A stretch of DNA of 18,248 nucleotides. Source: Monoraphidium neglectum. Taxonomy: Eukaryota > Chlorophyta > Chlorophyceae > Sphaeropleales > Selenastraceae. The position numbers and the translations under genes were made by a program. The stretch's first letter is position 1; every line of letters starts with the position of its first letter. The stretch covers positions 2,291 through 20,538 of the forward strand of contig NW_014012821.1 in NCBI RefSeq assembly GCF_000611645.1, read 5' to 3'. Shown here piece after piece: positions 10,187 through 18,248 of the stretch. The notes under the pieces are model-generated. The model worked only from the letters and a program-made list of their open reading frames with translations, was not told where the DNA came from and searched no databases.

Positions 10187-12412
10187 GGCTGTTGCCCTCA
10201 TCCTACAAGGTTATGACTACAACATTTAAACGCTTGCAGATTGCGTCAGTGCACGATGGGTCCGCAGGCGGACGCTTCGGCCCGCCACAGCGGCGTGCAA
10301 GATTGCTGAGGGGGAGGCGGCGCCTGTGACTTGAAGGAGCTTATATGTTTGAGCATTCTACATGATTCGGCCGCCGCCGTGGCGCTCGCGGGGAATTGAG
10401 CATGTGCCGACAAGGCGGTTGAGGGAAGGAGCTTTGTTTTTGCCGTGCCATTCAGCACCCCGCATGCCCAGTGAGAGCGTCGCCCGCCGGGGTTGCACTT
10501 GCGCGGGCTGCGGGCCGCAGGGCTGCGAGCTTCTTGCCGCCGGTGGTTCAGGGTCTGTTGAGCCTACCACCATGAATATATTTATCATCATTTGTGCCAA
10601 GAGATCGAGCAAGCGCATTGTGCCGTCTTCTTGCGACTGCTCTATTTGTTAAACTGTTGCTTGACTAGCCCTAATGAAACACACCGTCTCACGCGCTTCA
10701 TTCAAGCAACGCCGCGGCAGCCCATCGGCCCCAATGCGGTTGTTGCTGCGCACCACTCTCATTATGCACATCACATACTCACCTCGGCCGTGCTCGATCG
10801 CGCTGAAAGGGCCGCTTGTCATCATCAATGGCTGTTCTGGAAGCTTTTCGCGAGCTCGTTTGGGCCGCATCCAGCTCGTGCATTGTTTGCATGGGGCCCT
10901 GATGATTGGCCTTATGTTGCCACCCGCCACGTATCAACAACTATGCGCGCCCCTTGAAGCGCCACCCCTATCCTCGCTGGCTCAATCACATGCCAGCAAG
11001 CAATCTCACCGCATGGATCACCCCTCAAAAGCGCCGAACCCGAGTTTGGCACGGCGCCCGTCGCGCCTGCAAGTGCGTGGGCAAAAGAATGAAGCTGCGG
11101 CCTGATCATCACATGCCTCGCAAGGACTCTCTGCTTTGGTGCACTGCTCTTTGTGGCGTGCTGGGCCCTACTTGCTTGTGTCTGGTCGCCCGATTTGGAA
11201 CTGCTCGCCAAATCCAGGGGCTGCGCTGTCGCTGGCACCGCAGGTGCGCGCCTGCAGCTTCTACCTCAGGGGCCCTCACACTCGTGCTGGCCCTTGGTAC
11301 TGGACACGTGGGTTTATACGGCAACGCTCACTTGGCTCGACTCCCATCCTGGCAATGAACCGTGTCCCCACGCTGGAAAAGCACTTCAGTGATGGGACGC
11401 CAGCCATCTACCTCCACCCCAACCCCCACGTTCACCATCTTGCTGAGTGCGTCACAAGCTGCAATCTCACTCGCAGCCGTTTCTAATCAGCATTGACCAT
11501 TTTTACCATCCATCAGGGTATGCCGAGGTTAGATCATTGCATCCATTTGGTCACCAACGACCGCATCGTCCCTCACGGCTTTTCGTTTCCCTCTTTCTGA
11601 TACGTCTACTGCATTGCGCTCTGCCTCCAGGGGCTGCAGGACCCTGTGCCACCTATCTAACTGCGCGCCCGCGCCGCTAATATCGGCCTGTGCCGAGCCG
11701 CCCTGCGTTTGAGCGCTGGGGGGTGGCTGCTTGGTGGGTCATTCAGAACCCTCACCCCAGCCGCATCGCTGGAGCACCCCAGCAGGGCACCAACGCGTGC
11801 ATCCACCATTATAGTTGCTGCCGCCTTGTCCCGCCGCGCAGTCCAAGGCTACCTAACTGCGAGCTTTTGCGTGCAAACTCCGGGGCTTGCTTGTTTGGCA
11901 GCGGCGTCAACACGGACGCGTATGCATCTGTTACGCGCTCGCTCTGCTCGGGGATGGGGGATTGATGCAGGTGCATTTGCATGCCGTGCAACAGGCTTGG
12001 CAAGCCGGCTGCAGTCGCGTTGTGTTTGTCGATTGCTGCTTTGTTAGGTTGTGCCCCGAATGCGTTGTGATGAGTGAACTGATGCTATCATAAAGGGGAG
12101 GTTTTACAACTGTGGCAACTTGAGTCCATACGTAGTGCTTGGATAATCTGGCTGAGCACCGGCTGGCCAACCCAATTTTATGTGTGTAACCATTGAGTGG
12201 TGACGACGGGTGATGATGCCGCAGTTGCACTGGAGTTTTAGCATAGCACAGCACTCTAACCTTGCAGCAGGGCAGACGTTCTCGAATGCAACTGAGCACT
12301 GTTTTGGAATATATAATGTGGTATTGCACCGAAACATTATCAACACACTGCACCAGCGGCGCGCCATTCATGCTATCAATCTGCAGGCCGCCGCACTCAG
12401 GGCATAGCCTAT

Positions 12413-12431
12413 GCCCAACCTGAGGTTGGGC
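12413..12431. repeat. Short perfect hairpin
   Basis: GCCCAACC and GGTTGGGC form an 8-bp stem around a 3-base loop (TGA, 12421-12423). It lies mid-way between the convergent genes with no flanking gene, so a role is not evident. Confidence 0.5.
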
Positions 12432-13112
12432 CCGTTGTCAGCACCTCGCCATGGCCAAAATGCCGCCTTACTTGCTGCCAGCCGCTGCCAGCCCCACTGA
12501 TGTACAAGCCGGGCAGCCTGCAAAAATGATACACAAGCGGCCAACGTTTACAAAGCGGTCGGCACGCACGCGCCAACACATCATCGTGCACATACTAGCA
12601 TGCTGGTGTGCACCTGATGCCCGAGCCCTTCGGCAGCTTCAAGTAAGGCAGTTGAACCAACACTGTCACTCCAATGGCGGCACATACAGCTGTCCACCAG
12701 CGGGCGCACGTTTGCCAAGGAGCTGTACTTGTGCAAAGCATGACAGCGCAGTGCTCAGAGGCCAACACCCGGCCAGCTTGTTCAAAACACTGCCGGCCGC
12801 CGACGCCGGTGACGGGCTGCTGGCTGTGCAGGCGGTGGGTGGGTTGCAGTACAAATCCTCGGTGTGCACGTGCAATGGAAGCCAATCAGGTAGTGCTTAA
12901 GCTCCGACAACGGAGTTGTCGAGATGTCCGCACAAAACCTAAAGCGGCTCGGATATCGTAAGCGACAGCGCCACAAGCGTGCCGCCTCAAGCTGGTTGCG
13001 GGCAATGCAAGGACAGATTGGTGCAGTGCGGTTGCCTGCCGACAGCGCCTTTGGAACACTGAAAGTCTCGGGGACAAATTGATGGTCGTGACTTAATAAT
13101 CCTGATGTTATG

Positions 13113-13133
13113 TAAACCCTAAACCCTGAACCC
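13113..13133. repeat. Three tandem telomere-like heptamers (interstitial)
   Basis: TAAACCC, TAAACCC and TGAACCC lie in tandem. The first two are exact reverse complements of the TTTAGGG-type plant and algal telomere unit read as GGGTTTA, and the third has one change. Unique DNA flanks both sides, so this is an interstitial copy, not a chromosome end. It sits between the two inverted kinase copies. Confidence 0.8.
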
Positions 13134-14347
13134 ATATTGGCGTGCAGGTAGGTGTTGACAGGTGTGCCTAATCAGTGTGTCTTTTGAGGTGTGTGCGCGC
13201 TATCAAGGGGGTGGGGGTGCCATCACAGGAGGACCCCTGCTTTATGGGCAGGGCCGCATCAGGGCGGCTGGTTCGCAGTCAGGGTTGCAGGTGCTAGCTA
13301 TCAATAATTGGCTCCTGGCGGCAAGCGGTCAGCGCCTGGAGGCGACCTGGCGTTATTTGATGCAGGGCAGTGTGCAGCGGCGGCGGGGCCAATGACATTG
13401 TGATGGATGCGGCAAGGGCAAGCATAGCCTGCGGCGCTCGGGCATGCCCGGCAGCCATGAATGAACACAGCGGGCGGAGTCTTAGACGTCAGCTCGCGGC
13501 CGCCGCCAAGGCGCTTTGCTCCCGCGAATCCACTGCACGCACGTGTGTGCCCACCGCATCTACCTGTGTGTAAGACATAAACACTGGCAAGGCGTGCTCA
13601 GCCTGCAACCTTCTGATTATGAATTGGCCAAAGGGGCCTACGGTCTCGTTTTGAGGCACAAGAGGGTGCGAGGAAACTGTTGGGGCACTTGTCAGCACAC
13701 ATCTGAGCAGCACGGCGGCTGCCTTCAATGGCAACAAATTGTTGGCAGTGACCCAGTGGTGTCTTGGTGGCGAGCAATCGGCTGACTTCCCCTGCCAAAG
13801 GGGCAGGGGGGGGCAGCCGGCACTGAAAGGGTCTTCTTGCGCGCAGTGTAATTGACACACAGCAGCAGCGACTTTATTTCGGCTTGCGCCGTGTCAAGGC
13901 CACAGCCTGTTGACGAGTGGCACAGTGTACAAGCGGGAGCCATCTGACCACAACCTCGGGCGCACATACGCACCGAGTGACAGCAAGCAACAACTGAAAA
14001 GCACAGGTGGCAAGGCGCTCGTCGCCGCCACTGGCAAAGCGCAGTGCAGCATGGCAGCGTTTCGCAACTTGGCGATATTGCTGGGGCGGAGGCCGCGCCG
14101 CAATAGCAGGGGCAGCGAGCACGGAAAGGCAACCCCCACTGGCAAACCCCAGGGCCGTGGGCCTACAGCATTCTTGAATTGGATTTGTTGGTGCCACATG
14201 TGCTACGCCACGGCTCCTGGCCAACCCGCGGATCGTGCGGGGTGTGTGGAGCGTGCGCGCAAAAATCACTCCAATCCTCCCACCACAGTGTGGTGGTACC
14301 CTGCGTGACACCGTCTCTACTTTTTAGTGAGAGCGGCACCTACGCAG

Positions 14348-14393
14348 TTGCAGTGCCAGAGAGCGCAGCTCAATTGCAGTGCCAGAGAGCGCA
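14348..14393. repeat. Two-copy tandem repeat with 26-bp period
   Basis: The 20-base unit beginning TTGCAGTGCCAGAG occurs at 14348 and again at 14374. It lies about 100-150 bases downstream of the minus-strand kinase stop codon, near or just past its likely polyadenylation site. Confidence 0.8.
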
Positions 14394-14401
14394 TCCACGT
14401 T

Positions 14402-14407
14402 TTTATT
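14402..14407 (-). terminator. Candidate polyadenylation signal AATAAA of the minus-strand kinase
   Basis: AATAAA reads on the minus strand 85 bases downstream of the stop codon at 14492. The spacing is reasonable for a 3'-end signal. It is the only canonical hexamer seen close to the stop; many green algae use TGTAA instead, so this is tentative. Confidence 0.4.
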
Positions 14408-14491
14408 TCCCGCACGTGCCGCAACGGGCACTGCCTTTGCAGCCACGTGGTCGCAAGCCCAAGTGGCGGCGCTTCACACGTGCGCCGCAGC

Positions 14492-17290
14492 TCATGGAAC
14501 TCTTCTGATTATGTCTGAGCTCGGTGTTCTGCCCTCCAGCTTTCCTCCGGTCGTCCCCGGCCATGCAGGCACCGCCACTGAAGGGCACGGCGCAGAGTCG
14601 ATCAGGGCGGCCCCCAGTGGCTCCAGGACTTCCAGCACCTCCCTGAAGGAGGGGCGCTCCCGGGGGTCCCGCGCCATGCAGGCCTGGGCCAGCAGGGCGA
14701 CACCCTCGTGGGTCTCGGGGCCAAACTCCAGGCGGCGGCCCTCGGCGCAGACGGCCTTGACGATGGCGGCGTGAGTCAGGCCCGCCCACACGCGGCGGCC
14801 GGCGCACATCTGCGGGATTTAGGGGCGCGGGAAAGCAGGAAGGTGAACAAGATTGAAATATTGGGAATCAGGTCCTGGGTCTGCATGCTACATGGGACCA
14901 GGTGCGGCGCAAACACCGTTTGTCGCTGCAGCACGACCAGCTGCGGACCCATCTGAGAACAAGTTTCCACGGGTGAGGGGAAAATGGCGGGGCCGCGCTG
15001 TGGGCGCATGGGAGGCCCTGCGCTGTGTAGCTGAAAGGAAGCAGCCTGTGAAGCGCGCCGCACCTGCCAGAGCACCACCCCAAAGGAGTAGACGTCCGCA
15101 GCCTTGGAAAGCTCGCCCCGCTCCAGCACCTCGGGGGCCATCTGTCAGTTTGGATGATGCAAACAGGTATGCGGCAGTGAGTCATCAGGGGCTAGACACC
15201 CAGGCCTATTAGGGTCAATATTTTTGCGCCAATCTGCGGAGATGCTGCCACAAATGAGTGCAGGCGTGCATGGTTGAAACTTCCTCTAACATAAATAAGA
15301 TGTGATGTGAACCCTTGATCTCACGTGTGATACGGTGCCGTGGGTGGCCGTCTCAACGCGGCTCTTGTGGTCTAGGCAGCGCGCCACGCCAAAGTCTGCG
15401 GCGGCAGGCGGCGGCAGGGGCGCATGAGAGACAGAAATCAGAAAGACGAGCAGACGCCCTGGGAAGAACGTTGCACCGATGCCGTCTCTACAGATGGCGA
15501 TGCACATGTGCTGAGTCAGGCTCCATCTCAACATCAAAGCAAGCCGCCCGCCCTGAGCACCTAAAAGCAGCCGCGGCTGTCTGTAGGACCTGCAGACCAC
15601 CCCCTTCCCCAAAATTGACTGGCCTGCCGTTACTCACCAGACACCTTGGCGCTGAAGCCGCGGGACGCGCGCGCGGCCTCTGTGCTTGCGCTGGTGAGCA
15701 GCACGTTGAACGATGAGAGGCCCCCGTGGACGATGTCCAGGTCGTGGAGGTACGACATGGCGGCAGCAATCTGGGGAAGAGGTGCCGAGGGTTTCAGGGA
15801 CAGGATGGATGTTAGGTAGTGCCTTTGGAAATTTCAAGGTTGTAGCCAATCGTGTGTCGGTGTGTGTGTACGCGCGTGCGTGCGTGCGTGCGTGTGTACG
15901 TGTGGGTCAAATGGGCACCCGCGTGCTGGTATGCGCTTCGCTGTGTATACACCTCGCAGGCGCACTACGCCGCCTGCGCGCAGGCATGCCAGCAAGCCCC
16001 TGCACGCGACGCCGCAAGAGCCCATGACACACACACACACACCTCGCGCGCTGTGGTGAGGACAGCCCAAATGTCTGCCTCCCCATTGCAGGGTGCAGGG
16101 CTGCTGCGCAGCCAGCCCTCGTTGATAGCATCCTGCGTTGTTGTGGGTGGTAGGCGCAGACGGGGGTTGGCCTACATGCAGTGACGCGCGGGAGGCGGGC
16201 ACCATACTGCCTGCACTGCAGCCCGCTCCGCCCGCCACACCCCGAGACGCCGCCAGAGGGCCCACGCACGCGCGAGCGTGCCTGGCTGGCAATCCCCTCT
16301 TATCTTGGTCTGGCATGCGCCCGTGTACCTCTGGGTGGCAGGGCAGGTTGCTTATGAATGACGGGCGCCCGCGTCCAAGGCGGGGCAGCGCTGCTGTCAA
16401 AGTCTCTGAAAGTGGGACGCAACGCCCTCCATGGTTGCCCCTCAAACCCAAGCCTCTCAAACCCGCGCGCACCTGCAGGCAGCCTTTGTCGCAGTACTCA
16501 AGGACTGATGGGTTGATTTGCGGGAGTAAACAGGGACAGGGCGTGAAGTTGGCCCTCAGTGACAAACAGCGCAAGATGGCAGTGGGGAGGCTCAAGCAGC
16601 TGAGCGTGCGTCGACGTCAGCCTAACTGTGTGAGATTGCCAGGGTATTGCAAGGGGACTCAGCAAGAGCACGCCCTGTTTGAATCTGTCATACATGTTGA
16701 TCCCAGCCCGTTGCTGCACACGGCAGCCCGAAGCGCTCACCAGGAAAACAACAAACTCGCGGCCAGACCCCCCGCTCACAGCCTCGCTCACCAAGCCATG
16801 CCTGCCCCCCCTTGTCGCGCACATGCCCGTCCAGATTACACCTGCTGCCGCTGCCGCCGCCGCCGCCGCCGCCGCCGCGGCCGCCGCCGCCGCCGCGGCC
16901 GCCGCCGCCGCCGATGCCGATGCCGATGCCGCTCCTGCTGCGGCCGCCGTTGCCGATCTCGCTGCCGCCGCCCCCGCTGCGGCTGCACGCGCAGCCGGGC
17001 GACGCTGCCGCGCAGCCGCCGCCCGTGGCGCGCTTGCCGCCAGGGGTAAAGGAGATTGGATGTGCGATGCATGCCAACCCCTGAAAACCAGAATGCACTG
17101 GCACAGCCACAGCTGCAGGCCCAGCGGTACCACCGAAAGTCAATCTTATTAGTGAGGGCGCTGCCACGACCAGGGCGGTGGCGGGGGCGGCGGGCTCGTC
17201 GTCTGCACGTTCGAAGGCCCCGGTGGAGCCGCCCGCGTCGAGGCTGCTGCCGCTTATGCTGCAGTAGCTGCTGCTGCCGAAGCTGTCGAA

Positions 17291-17333
<43 letters not shown>

Positions 17334-17782
17334 GCAGTAGTGGCCCCACGGGACATCGCCCTGCTGCGACTTCCTGACAGCTGCCGGTCGGACAACTGCA
17401 ATGACTCGCCAACAACAGCCGGCTCCGGCCTGGGCAGGTGCGCCTGCGCCCGCAACAGCGCCGACAAATGAGGCGGTGCAAAATGAGGCGGTTCGTTGCA
17501 TCCTCGGATTGAGGATGCAACGGTGCTCATTCAAGCGATGGGAACCGAGTCTGGTCGTGAAACGGCGGAAGGCCAGGCGGCAGTCGAGGGCGGGGCAAGG
17601 CGTTCGCCCCACCGGCAGCGATCCTCGTGCAGCTAGCAGCCTCCGTCAGCTGCCCAAACCTTTTGATAGCCCGGCCTCGCCCCTGACCCACCTCCCCTCG
17701 CATGATGCGCCAGGTCAGCGTGGCGACCACGTGGGGATGGTTGAGGGCCCTCGACAGCACTGCTTCCAGGGGCACCTCGCTC
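14492..17782 (-). CDS. Paralogous GAF-type TKL kinase lacking the catalytic Asp, probable pseudokinase (3' eight exons)
   Basis: Exons: 17782-17692, 17443-16792, 16504-16473, 16132-16043, 15770-15638, 15395-15325, 15141-15064, 14809-14492. Phases close over 487 codons plus stop, and every intron position matches the plus-strand paralogue. Seen in order: alpha-C (LEAVLSRALNHPH), a 217-codon Ser/Gly-rich insert ending GQAWL, hinge VLEYCDKGCL, DAINEGWLRS, catalytic loop HGGLSSFN, DFGVAR, HGTVSH, MAPEVLERGELSK, and the C-lobe RDPRERPSF motif. The codon at 15722-15720 is GGC (Gly) where the paralogue has GAC (Asp). The metal-binding Asn and DFG remain, so it may still bind nucleotide while lacking the catalytic base. 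The C-terminus departs from the paralogue after LEVLEPLGA. Exons for the GAF domain, P-loop and VAVK are expected beyond 18248: the homologous GT-rich intron start is visible at the edge. There is no frameshift or premature stop, so it does not look like a decayed pseudogene. A sequencing error at one base is the alternative. Confidence 0.82.
15856..15906. repeat. GT/GC alternating purine-pyrimidine run in an intron
   Basis: TG, TA and CG dinucleotides alternate for about 50 bases inside the intron just upstream (minus sense) of the catalytic-loop exon of the minus-strand kinase. Another short CA run (16027-16042) overlaps the donor of the same intron. Confidence 0.85.
16848..16921 (-). repeat. 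GCC/GGC trinucleotide run encoding poly-Gly in the kinase insert
   Basis: GCC units with scattered CGG interruptions read as Gly with a few Arg and Ser in the minus-strand kinase exon 17443-16792. This and a poly-Ser run account for much of the 72 extra codons relative to the plus-strand copy. Confidence 0.85.
17291..17331 (-). repeat. AGC/GCT trinucleotide run encoding poly-Ser in the kinase insert
   Basis: About 13 uninterrupted GCT units on the plus strand read AGC (Ser) in the minus-strand kinase, giving a run of about 14 Ser between alpha-C and the hinge. The plus-strand paralogue has no such run. Confidence 0.9.
17465..17492. repeat. Two-copy 16-bp-period direct repeat in a kinase intron
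   Basis: AAATGAGGCGGT occurs at 17465 and 17481. It adjoins the intron hairpin at 17494-17522, within the intron 17691-17444 of the minus-strand kinase. Confidence 0.7.
17494..17522. repeat. Perfect 12-bp stem-loop in a kinase intron
   Basis: CGTTGCATCCTC (17494-17505) and GAGGATGCAACG (17511-17522) are perfect reverse complements around a 5-base loop (GGATT). In minus-strand sense the hairpin lies about 50 bases upstream of the acceptor at 17444. The homologous plus-strand intron (7117-7408) has no equivalent. Confidence 0.85.
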
Positions 17783-18155
17783 CTGCGGTACCTTTCGAAT
17801 AGGGTGTGTGTGCGGAAAAGAAGGGATGGATGCCGATGCGCGGATGGGAGGTGGGAGCAAAACAAGGGAGCGAGGCGGCCAGGCCGGCCGGTTGTGATGG
17901 GGCCGCAACAGGCGGGCGAGGTTGGTGCGGGGGACGGTTTGGCTCCAGGTAGGGGATATCACTGTGCAGGAGCGCATGCTGTCAGGGGCCCAAGGCATTG
18001 AGATGGATGACCGGTGATCTGACGAGGCATGCATTCATGCATTGAATGCGAGCGCCAGCTCAGCCGTTCTCACTAGGTCAGCCGTTCTTACGTCTCAAAA
18101 CCAGCGCACACTGTGTTAGCACACTCCTGGTGATGGCGCCACCCCGGCCACTTCC

Positions 18156-18248
18156 CACACACGTGCACATGCACGCGCGCCTGCGCTCGCGCGCACGCAG
18201 GTATGCGCGCACGCACGCGCACACAGACACACACACACACACAGACAC
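18156..18248 (-). repeat. CA/GT-rich run at the right edge, presumed start of an intron
   Basis: Alternating CA and CG dinucleotides run to the window end. On the minus strand this is a GT-rich stretch like the one that opens the homologous intron of the plus-strand kinase (from 6648). The DNA from 17783 to 18248 is therefore read as intron, with the VAVK exon of the minus-strand gene just outside. Confidence 0.7.

Larger units (their letters stand above)
10028..14491. other. 4.5-kb region between the convergent kinase genes, no supported gene
   Basis: This stretch separates the stop codons of the two tail-to-tail kinase genes and must contain both 3' UTRs. It is clearly less GC-rich than the genes. 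Open frames such as 10674-11105, 12451-12900 and 11931-12371 have no recognisable domains, no low-complexity coding style like the neighbours, and no splice-supported extensions. No tRNA, rRNA, transposase or long terminal repeat was recognised. Telomere-like heptamers, a hairpin and a short tandem repeat are listed separately. Confidence 0.55.

Noticed and set aside
12206..12295. C/D-box snoRNA (GTGATGAT near 12207 and CTGA near 12292)
   Set aside because: Box spacing is possible, but there is no terminal stem and no guide region that I can support; chance matches are likely.
10674..12900. Protein genes in the gap between the kinases
   Set aside because: The open frames have no recognisable domains, no consistent splice-linked neighbours and a composition unlike the real exons.
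13113..13133. True telomere or chromosome end
   Set aside because: Only three heptamers, one imperfect, with unique DNA on both sides.
16024..16042. CRISPR-like or structured repeat array
   Set aside because: It is a plain CA dinucleotide run at an intron donor, with no spacers or repeated units of CRISPR size.
14492..17782. Minus-strand kinase as a decayed pseudogene
   Set aside because: All eight exons are open, all splice sites are canonical and the phases close. Only the catalytic Asp is changed, which fits a pseudokinase better than decay.

Overview
The window looks like nuclear DNA of a green alga (chlorophyte). It is GC-rich, and its genes have many exons with GTGAGC/GTGCGC-type donors, typically 140-370 bp introns, heavy GC-rich microsatellite load (poly-Gln, poly-Ser, poly-Gly coding runs), kinase-loop wording such as HGDL and GT.SHMAPE, and a short run of the plant/algal telomere heptamer. 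The exact species cannot be told from the sequence. No bacterial-style operons, rRNA, CRISPR array or transposase gene were seen. Three genes are supported, each rebuilt by hand from splice sites whose reading phases close.

Layout. (1) Minus strand, 2620 down to beyond base 1: the 5' part (four exons, 637 codons) of a large low-complexity protein with a poly-Gln tract, a SUMO-interaction-like motif and a Gln/Glu-rich coiled-coil-like stretch. Its last visible exon resembles the N-terminus of the Ycf45/SpoIIIAA-like ATPase family (tentative). (2) 2621-3872: a divergent intergenic region. (3) Plus strand, 3873-10027: a complete 15-exon gene for an 829-residue protein with a possible N-myristoylation site, a GAF domain split over six exons, a Ser/Gly-rich linker and a TKL-type protein kinase domain. 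(4) 10028-14491: 4.5 kb with no supported gene, holding three telomere-like heptamers. (5) Minus strand, 17782-14492: the last eight exons of a paralogue of gene 3. It faces gene 3 tail to tail and has the same intron positions; its 5' exons should lie just past the right edge.

The main finding is that the two convergent paralogues differ at the catalytic aspartate. The plus-strand copy has HGDL and the minus-strand copy HGGL, through one GAC to GGC change inside an exon that is otherwise almost identical (131 of 133 bases). Neighbouring exons are only about 70-90 percent identical, so similarity is patchy, as gene conversion would produce. The pair therefore looks like a GAF-sensor kinase next to a probable pseudokinase. 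All identities were counted by eye.
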